Source: Ignavibacteriaceae bacterium
Lineage (GTDB): Bacteria > Bacteroidota > Ignavibacteria > Ignavibacteriales > Ignavibacteriaceae
Direction of reading: 5' to 3'
DNA length: 64,000 nucleotides
NCBI GenBank assembly: GCA_013388545.1
Contig: JACAFB010000008.1
Location: 62,001 to 126,000, forward strand
The translations under genes were made by a program, and so were the position numbers. Shown here one piece after another: positions 31,005 through 40,930 of the stretch; the first letter of the stretch is position 1, and each line of letters begins with the position of its first letter. Under the pieces are notes generated by a model, which was given only the letters and a program-made list of their open reading frames with translations, ran no database searches and had not been told where the DNA came from.

Positions 31005-31394
31005 ATGGCATTCTCAGACGGGCATTTTTTTATTGAAAGTGATATAATAATTGAGCATTTAATCCATTCCCCTGACGGGACGCCTTCGGTTCTCGAAGAA
31101 TTAATGCAGAAAAGCCTGTGTTTTACTTCGGCGATAAATGCATCTGAGATGTTATTCAATTCTAAAAACGAATCGGAGGCATTGAGTATAAAAGTTATAC
31201 TAAATGCCCTTAAAGTTTTAGGAATAAATTCACGTTACAGTCTTGATGTTGGTTTTTATCGTGAAAAGGTTAGTTCTTCAAGAGATGCATTGATTTGTTC
31301 GCTGGTAAAAAGTAATAAGCTTACAATAGTAACTTTTGATGAAGGTAAGTATTCAAAAACGGGATTGAAAGTAATCATTCCATTAAGAAAGTGA
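31005..31394 (+). CDS. PIN-domain protein (VapC-like ribonuclease fold)
   Basis: 129 residues with the acidic positions of the PIN nuclease fold: E11/D13 in IESDIIIEHL, E48 in INASEMLF, D94 in SSRDALICSLV and D112 in IVTFDEGKY. PIN domains use these to bind metal and cut RNA; many are VapC toxins. The gene is sandwiched between an unknown 91-residue protein (one base upstream) and two EutN/CcmL genes (six bases downstream). It could be a toxin, or a housekeeping RNase in this operon. The canonical first Asp is Glu here with an Asp two residues later. Confidence 0.75.
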   Translation: MAFSDGHFFIESDIIIEHLIHSPDGTPSVLEELMQKSLCFTSAINASEMLFNSKNESEALSIKVILNALKVLGINSRYSLDVGFYREKVSSSRDALICSLVKSNKLTIVTFDEGKYSKTGLKVIIPLRK

Positions 31395-31400
31395 GGAAAC

Positions 31401-31667
31401 ATGTTCCTTGGTAAAGTGATCGGCACTGTTTGGTCGACAAAAAAAGATGAAAATCTTGTTGGTGCAAAATTTCTTATTGTGCGCAAACTTGATCTTGAAC
31501 TTAAAGATAAAAATGATTTTGTCGTGGCTGTTGATAGTGTAGGCGCTGGTGAGGGAGAAATTGTATTGGTTGCAACAGGAAGTTCATCAAGGCAAACTGA
31601 AATAACAAAAAACAAACCTGTTGATGCTGTAATAATGGCCATAGTTGATAAACTTGATGTATCATAA
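31401..31667 (+). CDS. EutN/CcmL-family microcompartment vertex protein, copy 1
   Basis: 88 residues. [19 protein letters not shown], then AVDSVGAGEGEIVLVATGSS and KPVDAVIMAIVD are the hallmark blocks of the EutN/CcmL pentamers that cap the vertices of bacterial microcompartments. The GSSSRQT turn is preserved. Six bases after the PIN gene with GAGGAA as ribosome binding site. No hexameric shell gene or encapsulated enzyme is present in the window, so this is an isolated vertex gene or a satellite of a shell locus elsewhere. Confidence 0.92.
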   Translation: MFLGKVIGTVWSTKKDENLVGAKFLIVRKLDLELKDKNDFVVAVDSVGAGEGEIVLVATGSSSRQTEITKNKPVDAVIMAIVDKLDVS

Positions 31668-31699
31668 AACTAATAATACAATCCCAGCCAAAGGTTAAA

Positions 31700-31975
31700 A
31701 TGTTTTTAGGAAAAGTTATCGGAAATGTTTGGGCTACGCGAAAATATGATTCGTTAAAAAGCCTTAAGCTTCTCATCGTTCAGCCTCTGAATTCAGAGAT
31801 GAAGAACAACGGAGAACCATTTATAGCTGTAGATACAGTAGGTTCCGGTGTCGGAGAACTTATTTTTTATGTTACTGCCTCTGAAGCAGTTCTTGCATTA
31901 CCGGTTGATTTCGCTCCGGTTGATGCCTCAATTGTAGGAATAATTGATACTTTAAATTCGGTTAAAAAACCTTGA
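31700..31975 (+). CDS. EutN/CcmL-family microcompartment vertex protein, copy 2
   Basis: 91 residues, a diverged tandem paralogue of the previous gene: both start MFLGKVIG-x-VW, both have AVD-[ST]-VG-[AS]-G and PVDA-x-[IV]. Copy 2 has replaced the GSSSRQT turn with ASEAVLALP, so the two are probably not interchangeable. Thirty-two bases separate the copies and seven bases separate this one from rpoD. Function beyond pentamer formation is unknown. Confidence 0.9.
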   Translation: MFLGKVIGNVWATRKYDSLKSLKLLIVQPLNSEMKNNGEPFIAVDTVGSGVGELIFYVTASEAVLALPVDFAPVDASIVGIIDTLNSVKKP

Positions 31976-31982
31976 TCACTTT

Positions 31983-32837
31983 ATGAAAATTATTAAACAG
32001 TTTACCAACAGAGAAAGCATGTCACTGGATAAGTATCTCCAGGAAATTGCCAAAGTTGAACTGCTTACTGCTGAACAGGAGATCGAATTAGCAATAAGAA
32101 TCAGAAAGGGAGATCATTCAGCCCTTGAAACACTCACCAAAGCTAATTTGAGATTTGTTGTCAGCGTAGCTAAGCAGTATCAGAATCAGGGACTTTCTCT
32201 GGGTGATCTTATAAATGAAGGTAATCTTGGTTTGATCAAAGCTGCACGGCGATTTGATGAAACTCGCGGGTTTAAATTTATTTCTTATGCTGTTTGGTGG
32301 ATCCGCCAATCAATTCTTCAGGCACTTGCCGAACAATCCCGTATTGTAAGGCTTCCACTTAACCGGGTTGGTGCGTTGAATAAAATCGGTAAAGCTTACA
32401 GTAATCTGGAGCAGGAATTTGAACGTGAACCAAATGCTGATGAAATTGCAAATGAATTAAAAATGGATGTAAGCGATATTACCGATACATTAAAAATTGC
32501 AAATCGTCACGTTTCAATGGATGCACCGTTCATTAACGGCGAAGATAACAGACTCATTGATACAATTGAGAACGACGAACATCCGTCACCTGATACCAAA
32601 TTGATGAGTGAATCTTTAAAGATGGAAATTAGAACTGCACTTTCGACTTTGACTGAGAGAGAGGCCGAGGTAATAAGACTTTATTTTGGAATCGGGAATG
32701 ATCATGCAATGACACTTGAAGAAATCGGCGAGAAATTTCACCTTACCAGAGAGAGAGTAAGACAGATTAAAGAAAAAGGGATCCGGCGTTTGAGACACGC
32801 TTCAAGAAGCAGAAATTTAAGAGAATATCTTGGATGA
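31983..32837 (+). CDS. rpoD: Primary RNA polymerase sigma factor, short form
   Basis: 284 residues, lacking region 1.1 and the long non-conserved insert of E. coli RpoD, as is usual in the Bacteroidota/Chlorobiota branch. Region 2 includes [20 protein letters not shown] and [15 protein letters not shown] for -10 recognition; region 4.2 includes [20 protein letters not shown] for the -35. The consensus-like promoter found upstream of rpsL fits this factor. Located seven bases after a vertex-protein gene, an unusual neighbour for a housekeeping sigma. Confidence 0.95.
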   Translation: MKIIKQFTNRESMSLDKYLQEIAKVELLTAEQEIELAIRIRKGDHSALETLTKANLRFVVSVAKQYQNQGLSLGDLINEGNLGLIKAARRFDETRGFKFISYAVWWIRQSILQALAEQSRIVRLPLNRVGALNKIGKAYSNLEQEFEREPNADEIANELKMDVSDITDTLKIANRHVSMDAPFINGEDNRLIDTIENDEHPSPDTKLMSESLKMEIRTALSTLTEREAEVIRLYFGIGNDHAMTLEEIGEKFHLTRERVRQIKEKGIRRLRHASRSRNLREYLG

Positions 32838-32840
32838 ATT

Positions 32841-33566
32841 ATGAAAAATTTATTTCTGGAAATGTTAAGCATTTCCTTTACTGCAATTTTACTGTTGGGA
32901 TGTTCAGCCTCTTCAGGTACAATAAGGTATAGCGGCTCAAATGATCCTGACAGCCTTGACAAAATTGTAAGTTTGAATCAGGACCTGGAAGAGGGATCAA
33001 ATACTCACACATTCACCAAGCAGGTTGTTATCGATACAGCTGAATTTGGACCTGAATTTGATTTCATAGATCCGGGTGATATGCCTGAAGAAAACGATCG
33101 GGTTGATTTAAGTGAAATTTTGAATAAATATCATTCCGGCAATTCGCCAAACTCAGAAGTTGTTACTTTGGTCAACAGCAATAAAGAAAAGTTGTTGATG
33201 TCAATTATAGAATATCTGGATACTCCATATAAGTATGGTGGTAATTCTAAAAAAGGGATTGACTGTTCTGCATTTACCCAAACTATTTATCAAAACACAA
33301 TTTCGGTTTCATTGCTCAGATCCGCACGTGATCAATTTACTCAAGGTATTTCAATAAATAACCGGGATGATTTGAAGTTTGGTGATCTGGTATTTTTCGA
33401 TACTAGAAAAAGAGTAAAACCCGGTCATGTTGGAATTTATATTGGAGATAATCTTTTTGCTCACGCAAGCACTAAACACGGTGTAATAATTTCATCACTT
33501 GACCACTCATACTATTCGAAAAGATTTATGGGCGGAAGGAGAATAGCTGATAATAATGCTTTTTAA
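32841..33566 (+). CDS. NlpC/P60 lipoprotein, cell-wall endopeptidase
   Basis: 241 residues. A lipoprotein signal ends in LLLGC with the lipidated Cys at 21, so it is anchored in the envelope. The C-terminal NlpC/P60 domain has the catalytic Cys142 (GIDCSAF), His196 (PGHVGIYIG) and His208 (AHAST), typical of peptidases that cut peptidoglycan stem peptides. The middle section (22-110) is polar and unassigned. It begins three bases after the rpoD stop and is the last gene of the run. Confidence 0.9.
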   Translation: MKNLFLEMLSISFTAILLLGCSASSGTIRYSGSNDPDSLDKIVSLNQDLEEGSNTHTFTKQVVIDTAEFGPEFDFIDPGDMPEENDRVDLSEILNKYHSGNSPNSEVVTLVNSNKEKLLMSIIEYLDTPYKYGGNSKKGIDCSAFTQTIYQNTISVSLLRSARDQFTQGISINNRDDLKFGDLVFFDTRKRVKPGHVGIYIGDNLFAHASTKHGVIISSLDHSYYSKRFMGGRRIADNNAF

Positions 33567-33658
33567 ATTATTCTCTGATATTTATTTAGGGAAAAAATAA
33601 TTCCCGTCTTCTGCTCTTTCCCGCATTATGATTATTTTAGCCCTAAAGTAATTTAGCT

Positions 33659-35755
33659 ATGCAAAAATATCTCATTAAAAATGTTGATTGTGCTTCTTGC
33701 GCTGCCAATATCGAACAGCATTTAAAAAATAATCTGAAACTAAATTTCATTAATATAAATCTTGCAACCTCAACATTAGAAACAGATTTCACCAATCTTG
33801 AACTTCTTAATTCAAAGATAAAGGAGATTGAACCCGAAGTCGAAGCAGTCCACTTTATAAAATCTAATTTAACTCAACGAATTAAATTTGCCGAGATAAA
33901 AAAAGAACTGCTCACAATTATTGCAGTGCTTGTTTTGTTCTTTGGAGGAATAATATTCAGAGAGCAGCTTAAAAGCACCCCATATTCAATAGGCGAATAT
34001 TTTGTCTTCATTTTTGCTTACCTCATCAGCGGCTACTCTGTATTATTTAAAGCAATTAAAAATATAGTCCGCGGAAAAGTCTTTGACGAACATTTTTTAA
34101 TGAGCATCGCTACACTTGGTGCATTAGCAATTGGTGAACTTCCTGAAGCGGTAGCTGTTATGCTTTTCTATAATGTAGGTGAGTTTATTCAAGGCTTAAC
34201 TCTACGAAATTCACGCGCATCAATAAAAGCATTGTTGGAGATAAAACCAGATTTTGCTCTTGTAATTCAAAATGGGAAAGAACTCAAATCATCACCTGAT
34301 GCTGTAAAGATTGGCGATATTATTAAAGTGAAAAGCGGAGACAAAATACCTCTTGATGGAGTAGTAATTGAAGGAGAGGCGCTTGTTGATACTTATCCTC
34401 TTACAGGTGAATCTATGCCCTCCTATGTTAAGGCTGAAAGCCAGGTGTTAGCCGGTACAATAAATAAGAATGGTTTATTGCTTGTCAGAGTTACCAAAAA
34501 TTTTGAAGAATCAGCTGTGTCAAAACTTCTTGAACTGGTTGAAAATGCTGCATCGCGCAAAGCTGAAACCGAAAAGTTTATAACAACATTTGCAAAGTTT
34601 TACACGCCCATAATAGTTATTCTGGCATTTTTTATAGCAATCATCCCCCCGCTTGCGTTTGCAAATGCCAGTTTTGAAGAATGGATTTATAGAGCGCTGG
34701 TTATACTCGTTATTTCCTGTCCTTGTGCATTGGTGATTAGTATACCACTCGGTTACTTTGGTGGTATAGGTGCTGCTTCAAGGAAAGGAATTCTTGTTAA
34801 GGGATCAAACTATATTGATATATTAACGAAGGTAAAAACTGTTGTCTTCGATAAAACAGGTACACTAACAAAAGGTACATTTAAAGTAACTAACATTGAA
34901 CCATCCAATGGTTTTTCGAAAGATGAGATTTTAATGTTCGCTGCAATTGCAGAGTATAATTCCAATCACCCGGTTGCAAGGTCAATTAAAGCAGAATTTA
35001 AAAATCATATCGATCAATCTTTGATTAAAAATTATATTGAAGTTATGGGGAAAGGAGTAATTGTGCAGCATAAAGGTCTCGAGATTCTTGCCGGTAATGA
35101 TCCTTTATTGCATGAATATGAAATTGAACATCAGAATTGTACCAGCAATTCAACAGTTGTTAATGTAGCAATTAACAGAAAATATGCCGGCTTTATAATT
35201 GTATCAGATGAACTTAAAGAAGATTCCGGATTATGTATTGAAAAGTTAAAAAGTTATGGCATCGATGATATCAGAATGTTTACAGGTGATAACCATTCAG
35301 CTGCACAATATATTGCTCAGAAACTTGGGATAACTAAATATTATGCCGGGCTTTTACCTCAGGATAAAATTACTCGGATTGAAAGAATAATTGAAGAAAA
35401 TGACAAACATAAAAAAGTTGCATTTGTTGGCGATGGAATCAATGATGCCCCCGTGCTTGCCCGTTCTGATGTAGGTTTTGCAATGGGTGCATTAGGTTCT
35501 GACGCTGCAATTGAAGCTGCCGATATTGTTTTGATGACTGATTCGCCATCAAAAGTTGCTGAAGCGGTATTAATAGCCAGAGATACTAGAAAAATTGTCT
35601 GGCAAAACATTCTTTTTGCTTTTGCCGTGAAGTTGTTTTTTATTCTTCTGGGCGGTATGGGAGAGGCAACTATGTGGGAAGCTGTCTTTGCAGATATGGG
35701 AGTCGCTATTCTTGCGATTCTTAATTCAACCCGCCTTTTAAGTAAACACAAATAA
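33659..35755 (+). CDS. Heavy-metal exporting P1B-type ATPase (Zn/Cd type)
   Basis: 698 residues. A single N-terminal metal-binding domain has DCASC (Cys11, Cys14). The membrane metal site is Cys354-Pro-Cys356, the phosphorylated Asp398 is in DKTGT, HPVARS marks the nucleotide domain, and GDGINDAP is at 591-598. The last helix contains ADMGVA with an Asp, as in ZntA/CadA pumps for Zn, Cd and Pb rather than CopA. No metal regulator gene is adjacent. Exports toxic divalent metals across the inner membrane. Confidence 0.93.
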   Translation: MQKYLIKNVDCASCAANIEQHLKNNLKLNFININLATSTLETDFTNLELLNSKIKEIEPEVEAVHFIKSNLTQRIKFAEIKKELLTIIAVLVLFFGGIIFREQLKSTPYSIGEYFVFIFAYLISGYSVLFKAIKNIVRGKVFDEHFLMSIATLGALAIGELPEAVAVMLFYNVGEFIQGLTLRNSRASIKALLEIKPDFALVIQNGKELKSSPDAVKIGDIIKVKSGDKIPLDGVVIEGEALVDTYPLTGESMPSYVKAESQVLAGTINKNGLLLVRVTKNFEESAVSKLLELVENAASRKAETEKFITTFAKFYTPIIVILAFFIAIIPPLAFANASFEEWIYRALVILVISCPCALVISIPLGYFGGIGAASRKGILVKGSNYIDILTKVKTVVFDKTGTLTKGTFKVTNIEPSNGFSKDEILMFAAIAEYNSNHPVARSIKAEFKNHIDQSLIKNYIEVMGKGVIVQHKGLEILAGNDPLLHEYEIEHQNCTSNSTVVNVAINRKYAGFIIVSDELKEDSGLCIEKLKSYGIDDIRMFTGDNHSAAQYIAQKLGITKYYAGLLPQDKITRIERIIEENDKHKKVAFVGDGINDAPVLARSDVGFAMGALGSDAAIEAADIVLMTDSPSKVAEAVLIARDTRKIVWQNILFAFAVKLFFILLGGMGEATMWEAVFADMGVAILAILNSTRLLSKHK

Positions 35756-35797
35756 AAATGTTTATCCTGAAAGTTTCTACCAATCAGTCCAAGGTCT

Positions 35798-35840
35798 AAT
35801 TATCCGGGAACCTTTTCTCCTTTTTGGTTTTCGGGTAATT
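35798..35840. terminator. Hairpin between convergent ATPase and nrdJ genes
   Basis: AATTATCCGGGAACC (35798-35812) pairs over 15 positions with GGTTTTCGGGTAATT (35826-35840) if G-U pairs are allowed; the loop is a 13-base pyrimidine stretch. It lies in the 162-base convergent gap and may act as a stop in both directions, although no long T tract follows. Confidence 0.45.
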
Positions 35841-35917
35841 TAATGCAATCAAAAAGACTATCGGAAAAAGAATATTACGAGACGGTCCGATAAAATAATT
35901 CAAACTGAATCAGATAA

Positions 35918-38900
35918 TTAACTGCATCCTGAAGTAGACCCGCAAGTCATACATTTTAAGCAAGTTCCATTTCTTACCATAGTAAGGCTTTGGCATTCAG
36001 TGCAAATATCCCCGGTGTAACCTCTTTCCATAGCCTCTCGGATTTTGGCTGTCATACCGTTAACAGGATTAGAAGTGCTGCCACTGCCTGCGACTCTTGA
36101 TCTATTTTCAAATGAAGTCCTGGGAGAACTATATGAATCCGATGAACCTTTATCAAGTTCAACCAATCTTTCACTGACAACCTCTTCACTAATATATTCA
36201 GGATCGGGTAATTTCTTTACGATTCCGGGTGACACTTTTGATTTTGATTCAACCGGTTCGATATGCGCCAGATCGTTTCTGCCAAGGTATGTTACGGCTA
36301 ATTCCCTGAAAATATAATCTATAACAGAAGTAGCCATCTTGATTTTATCATTACCGGTTACAATTCCACTTGGTTCGAATCGAGTGAAGACAAACGCATC
36401 TACAAATTCCTCGAGAGGAACACCGTGCTGCAAACCGAGTGAGATGGAAATGGCAAAACAGTTTAGCAAGCTTCTGAAAGCCGCACCTTCGCGGTGCATA
36501 TCTATAAAAATCTCACCGAGCTGTCCGTTTTCATATTCACCGGTGCGAATGTAAACCGATTGACCGTTGATTTTAGCTTTTTGAGTAAAGCCGGTGCGTC
36601 TGTCCGGAAGTCTTCTTCTCTTAGCAATATATCTGTGAATAATTCTCTCGGCAATTTTCACTATATCATTATTTTCCTTGTCCTCTAAAATTGCTTCCGC
36701 TTCCTCTTCTGAAATTGTATTCAATGGCTGTGAAAGTTTGGACCCATCTCTGTAGAGAGCATTTGCTTTAATTCCAAGCTTCCAGGAACTCATATAAGCT
36801 TCCTTAATGTCTTCAACTGAAGCCTGGTTGGGGAGGTTAATGGTTTTTGATATGGCTCCGGAAGTAAATGGTTGCGCAGCAGCCATCATTTTGATGTGAG
36901 CAGAAGTTCTGATAAACCTGGTTCCTTTCTTGCCGCACTTATTAGCGCAATCAAAAACAGGGTAATGTTCGTGTTTAAGGAAAGGTGCACCTTCAATGGT
37001 CATTGTTCCACAGACATAATCGTTTGCTGAAGCGATTTCCTGTTTTGAAAAACCTAGAGCATGTAAAAGATTAAAGTCAGGTGATTTAATCTGATCTTCT
37101 GTGAATCCAAGTTTCTTTACCAGAAACTCAGGGCTGATGGTGTATTTATTGAATATGAAACTAAGATCGAAAACAGTAGGCATTAATTTTTCAAGCTTTA
37201 ATAAAACTTCATCAGTAAATCCTTTGGCTTTAAGAGATTCGGGATTTATATAAGGGCAACCTGATAAAGTATTTGCACCTCTGGCATACTTAACAATTTC
37301 GTGAATCTGATCCTGATTATATCCCAGTCTTTCTAATGCCGGAGGGATTGACTGGTTGATAATTTTAAAGTAACCGCCGCCAGCCAGTTTTTTGTATTTC
37401 ACTAATGCATAATCGGGTTCAACGCCGGTGGTATCACAGTCCATTGCCAACGAAATAGTGCCTGTAGGAGCGATTGCAGTAACTTGTGCATTTCTGAAGC
37501 CATATTCAGTTCCTAACTCCAGAGCTTTGTCCGCATCTTCTCTGGCAGCTTTCAGTAAATCTGATGGGCAATGCTTTGGATCGATTCCTACCGGTTTAAT
37601 TGTTAACCCTTCATATTCTTCATTAGGGACGTTATAAGCGGCTCTTCGGTGGTTTCTAATTACCCGCAGCATGTGTTCTTTATTTAACTGATATTTATTG
37701 AAGGCTCCAAGTTCTTTGGCCATTTGAGCTGATGTAGCATATGAGGTCATATGCATTATACAAGTAATTGCGCCACAAATAGCGAATGCTTCATTACTGT
37801 CATAAGGAATACCCTGCAACATTAGAAGTGAACCAAGATTGGCATATCCTAAACCTAATGTTCTGAAGTCATAACTAAGCTGTGCAATTTCTTTACTCGG
37901 GAATTGAGCCATCAAAACACTTATTTCAAGAACAATTGTCCAAAGCCTTGTGGCATGCCGGAATGAAGCAATATCATACTTTCTGGTTTTTTGATCGAAG
38001 AATTTTACAAGATTAAGCGACGCAAGGTTACAAGCAGTGTCATCAAGAAACATATATTCACTGCAGGGATTAGATGCTTTAATTTGACCACTTGCAGGGC
38101 AGGTGTGCCATTCATTGATTGTATCGTGGTATTGTATTCCCGGATCTGCACACGACCAAGCAGAGTAAGCTATTTGTTCCCACAATTCTCTGGCCTTAAG
38201 AGTTTTTGAGGGTTTTGGCTCTCTTTTTTCTTTTTGAGCTTTCCTTTTTTCAGTTCGCCAGTAAAGATTCCAGTCTCCATCATTCAATACAGCATTCATA
38301 AATTCATTGTTAACACGAACTGAATTGTTTGAATTCTGGCCTGATACGGTTGCGTAAGATTCAGAATTCCAATCAGTATCATAAACCGGAACTTCAATCG
38401 ATTTAAAGCCAAGTTTGGCAAGATGAATAACTCTATCGATGTAATTATTTGGTATTTGAGCTTTTCTTGCTTCAAGAACAGCAAGCTTTAATTTTTTATT
38501 TAACTTTTTATTGAATCTGTCATTTTCCGGATGTTCATCGTAGCAAGCTTTCATTATTGAATTCAAGTGATGATTTAGAAGTCTGGAGCCAGCGACCAAT
38601 GCGGCTACTTTTTGTTCTTCTATAACTTTCCAATTAATGAACTCTTCAATATCGGGATGATCTATATCAAGCGTAACCATTTTTGCAGCACGACGAGTTG
38701 TTCCGCCGGATTTAATAGCGCCTGCTGAGCGATCACCTATTTTTAGAAATGACATTAAACCTGAAGATTTGCCTCCACCGGAGAGAGCTTCGTTTGAGCC
38801 TCTTATTTCTGAAAAGTTTGATCCAGTTCCCGAACCATATTTGAATAATCTTGCTTCACGTACCCACAGATCCATTATTCCGCCTTCATTAACCAAATCA

Positions 38901-39517
38901 TCTCTTACAGATTGGATAAAACAAGCATGGGGCTGAGGATGTGTATATGCATCATTTGAAACTGTAAGCTTACCGGTTTTATAATCTACATAATAATGTC
39001 CCTGAGATGGTCCGGAGATTCCATAAGCCCAATTCAATCCCGTATTAAACCACTGAGGACTATTTGGAGCGCACATCTGATTAGCAAGCATATATATTAT
39101 TTCATCATAAAATGCTTTGGCATCCTCTTCAGTATTAAAGTAATTTCCTTTCCAGCCCCAGTAAGTCCAGCATCCGGCAAGTCTATGGAAAACCTGTTTT
39201 GCATCCATCTCTGGTCCTGATCTTTCCTTTTCAGGGAGCTGAGCAAGTTTTTCGGTATCAGCTGTTGAAGCCTGAAGCCATTCAGGGACACCTTCTTCAT
39301 ATACCTTTTTAAGAAGCCTGGGAACACCAGCTTTTCTGAAATATTTTTGTGCTAAGATATCTGTTGCAACTAATGACCAATGAGAGGGAACAGTTATATC
39401 TTCCATTCTGAAGATAATGGTGCCATCAGTATTTCTGATTTCTGAGGTTCGTTTTTCAAATTCGAAAAAGGATAAAGGATCCTTCCTGGTGTCAGTGAAT
39501 AATCTTTTAATGTGCAT
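35918..39517 (-). CDS. nrdJ: B12-dependent (class II) ribonucleotide reductase
   Basis: 1199 residues. Makes deoxyribonucleotides using adenosylcobalamin, with or without oxygen. No N-terminal ATP-cone is obvious. The barrel has [16 protein letters not shown], and [20 protein letters not shown] holds an active-site Cys; [19 protein letters not shown] is another family block. The C-terminus is a zinc ribbon with CTEC and [14 protein letters not shown], typical of the long NrdJ form. The upstream region shows no sign of a cobalamin riboswitch or an NrdR box. Divergent from the ABC exporter operon. Confidence 0.96.
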   Translation of the reverse strand: MHIKRLFTDTRKDPLSFFEFEKRTSEIRNTDGTIIFRMEDITVPSHWSLVATDILAQKYFRKAGVPRLLKKVYEEGVPEWLQASTADTEKLAQLPEKERSGPEMDAKQVFHRLAGCWTYWGWKGNYFNTEEDAKAFYDEIIYMLANQMCAPNSPQWFNTGLNWAYGISGPSQGHYYVDYKTGKLTVSNDAYTHPQPHACFIQSVRDDLVNEGGIMDLWVREARLFKYGSGTGSNFSEIRGSNEALSGGGKSSGLMSFLKIGDRSAGAIKSGGTTRRAAKMVTLDIDHPDIEEFINWKVIEEQKVAALVAGSRLLNHHLNSIMKACYDEHPENDRFNKKLNKKLKLAVLEARKAQIPNNYIDRVIHLAKLGFKSIEVPVYDTDWNSESYATVSGQNSNNSVRVNNEFMNAVLNDGDWNLYWRTEKRKAQKEKREPKPSKTLKARELWEQIAYSAWSCADPGIQYHDTINEWHTCPASGQIKASNPCSEYMFLDDTACNLASLNLVKFFDQKTRKYDIASFRHATRLWTIVLEISVLMAQFPSKEIAQLSYDFRTLGLGYANLGSLLMLQGIPYDSNEAFAICGAITCIMHMTSYATSAQMAKELGAFNKYQLNKEHMLRVIRNHRRAAYNVPNEEYEGLTIKPVGIDPKHCPSDLLKAAREDADKALELGTEYGFRNAQVTAIAPTGTISLAMDCDTTGVEPDYALVKYKKLAGGGYFKIINQSIPPALERLGYNQDQIHEIVKYARGANTLSGCPYINPESLKAKGFTDEVLLKLEKLMPTVFDLSFIFNKYTISPEFLVKKLGFTEDQIKSPDFNLLHALGFSKQEIASANDYVCGTMTIEGAPFLKHEHYPVFDCANKCGKKGTRFIRTSAHIKMMAAAQPFTSGAISKTINLPNQASVEDIKEAYMSSWKLGIKANALYRDGSKLSQPLNTISEEEAEAILEDKENNDIVKIAERIIHRYIAKRRRLPDRRTGFTQKAKINGQSVYIRTGEYENGQLGEIFIDMHREGAAFRSLLNCFAISISLGLQHGVPLEEFVDAFVFTRFEPSGIVTGNDKIKMATSVIDYIFRELAVTYLGRNDLAHIEPVESKSKVSPGIVKKLPDPEYISEEVVSERLVELDKGSSDSYSSPRTSFENRSRVAGSGSTSNPVNGMTAKIREAMERGYTGDICTECQSLTMVRNGTCLKCMTCGSTSGCS

Positions 39518-39580
39518 TCATAACTCCAAAATTTAGGTTTAATAAATTTGTATAAACAATTTGGGAAGGGTTCTTAGCGA

Positions 39581-39599
39581 ATCTTCAACAGATGAAGAT
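39581..39599 (-). repeat. Hairpin in the nrdJ leader
   Basis: ATCTTCA-ACAGA-TGAAGAT, a perfect seven-pair inverted repeat 64 bases upstream of the nrdJ start. It may be an operator or leader structure for nrdJ; it does not match the NrdR box. Confidence 0.4.
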
Positions 39600-39830
39600 T
39601 TAAGCGAAAATATTTTTGCTTTTAGTGTTTTGTTTAAGCAGAAAGTAAATAAAAAGAACTAAAAGAAAAAATATTTCCAAAATAATTTTCAAACTTTTTT
39701 TGTCTTCTAAAAACCAAAATAAAGTTTATGATATTTATCAAAAAAAACAAATCAATTTTTATCTAAAAAACAATTTGAAATTTTTGAGTTGAGATTAAAA
39801 TAAAATTTGTGCGTTGTTGTAAAATTTTTT

Positions 39831-39859
39831 TTCAAAAAACTAAAAAAAATTTTTTTGAA
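39831..39859. repeat. A/T inverted repeat in the intergenic region
   Basis: TTCAAAAAA (39831-39839) and TTTTTTGAA (39851-39859) form a nine-pair stem flanked by T and A tracts. It could be a terminator-like fold, or simply a product of the extreme base composition. Confidence 0.3.
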
Positions 39860-40009
39860 TGTTTTTCGCTTTTATCCTGATCAGTAAAAAAATGATGAAA
39901 AATAATTCCTTACATAAAATTTATCACAAGTTTGTCACTAATTTTATTTATTATAGAATGGAATCTAAAAAAACTTTTGCCCTGAAATCATCTGATAAGG
40001 TTATTCTGA

Positions 40010-40930
40010 TTGGAAGAAAAAATTATTGAGATCAATAATCTCAGCAAACAGTTTAAAGATGTAAAAGCTGTTAACAATCTTAGTCTTAATGTCTATCGGG
40101 GAGATGTGTTTGGCTTTTTGGGGCCAAACGGAGCCGGTAAAAGCACCACCATAAGGATGCTTTTGTCTCTTGTTACTCCTGAAAGCGGTGATATTAAGAT
40201 TTTTGGTAAAGCTCTGCACAGGCACAGGAAGCAGATCCTCACAAAGGTGGGAGCGATTGTCGAAAAACCTGACTTTTATAATTATCTCACTGCTTACAAA
40301 AACCTTGAGATACTAGGACGAATCTCCGGAAAGGAAATCTCAAAAAGCCGGATAATGGAGGTGCTTGACCTTGTTGGTTTGTCCCATCGATTCAAAAGCA
40401 AAGTAAAAACATATTCGCATGGAATGAAACAGAGACTTGGAATCGCTCAAGCTCTTCTGCACGATCCGGAACTAATAATACTTGATGAACCCACAACAGG
40501 ACTTGATCCCCAGGGTATGAAGGAAATCAGAGACCTTATAGTATACCTGAGCAAGGAAAAGGGTAAAACGATTTTTTTATCATCACATATCCTCTACGAG
40601 GTTGAACTTGTCGCAAATAGAATGATAATTATAGATAAAGGTACCACCAGGGTTGAGGGTGCCGTGCAAGACTTACTGAAATCCGATTTGTTGAAGGTAA
40701 CTTTTGAAGTTCTGGATTCTGTGAAGGCAATAAGAGTTATCAACGAATCCTCCTGGAGTGTAAATTTTGAATCGGTAATTAATGACAAGCTCTTTTTTAA
40801 CCTTGGTCCCGCACAAATAGCGCAGCTAAATAAATTTTTTGTTGATAATGGTGTTGATGTGACAGCTATAATTCCTACCCGGTCACTGGAACAATATTTC
40901 CTCAACATAACAGAAAAGGTTCAAAGTTGA
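40010..40930 (+). CDS. ABC exporter ATP-binding protein
   Basis: 306 residues. Walker A GPNGAGKST is at residues 38-46, the signature is YSHGMKQRLGIAQ, a variant common in ABC-2 exporters, and Walker B is LIILDEPTTGLDP. Starts with TTG at 40010 with AAGG about ten bases upstream, and overlaps the permease gene by four bases. The last 80 residues form the C-terminal extension seen in NatA/CcmA-like ATPases. Substrate unknown. Confidence 0.9.
   Translation: MEEKIIEINNLSKQFKDVKAVNNLSLNVYRGDVFGFLGPNGAGKSTTIRMLLSLVTPESGDIKIFGKALHRHRKQILTKVGAIVEKPDFYNYLTAYKNLEILGRISGKEISKSRIMEVLDLVGLSHRFKSKVKTYSHGMKQRLGIAQALLHDPELIILDEPTTGLDPQGMKEIRDLIVYLSKEKGKTIFLSSHILYEVELVANRMIIIDKGTTRVEGAVQDLLKSDLLKVTFEVLDSVKAIRVINESSWSVNFESVINDKLFFNLGPAQIAQLNKFFVDNGVDVTAIIPTRSLEQYFLNITEKVQS

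Larger units (their letters stand above)
39518..40009. other. A/T-rich intergenic region between nrdJ and the ABC exporter
   Basis: About 490 bases with no gene. From about 39640 to 39960 it is extremely A/T-rich with many A and T tracts at near-helical spacing, which suggests intrinsically curved DNA. TTTATC occurs four times. It should contain the divergent promoters of nrdJ and the exporter, but no consensus -35/-10 pair stands out. A palindrome near nrdJ and one near 39840 are listed separately. Confidence 0.6.

Noticed and set aside
31256-31642. Minus-strand open frame across the PIN and first vertex-protein genes
   Set aside because: Overlaps two well supported genes and is Thr/Ser-rich low complexity.
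35359-35751. Minus-strand open frame opposite the metal ATPase
   Set aside because: Its existence is explained by the coding bias of the ATPase gene; the translation resembles nothing.
39518-40009. Cobalamin riboswitch or replication origin
   Set aside because: No B12-box core was found on the nrdJ strand. The TTTATC motifs do not match a DnaA-box set and dnaA is not nearby.
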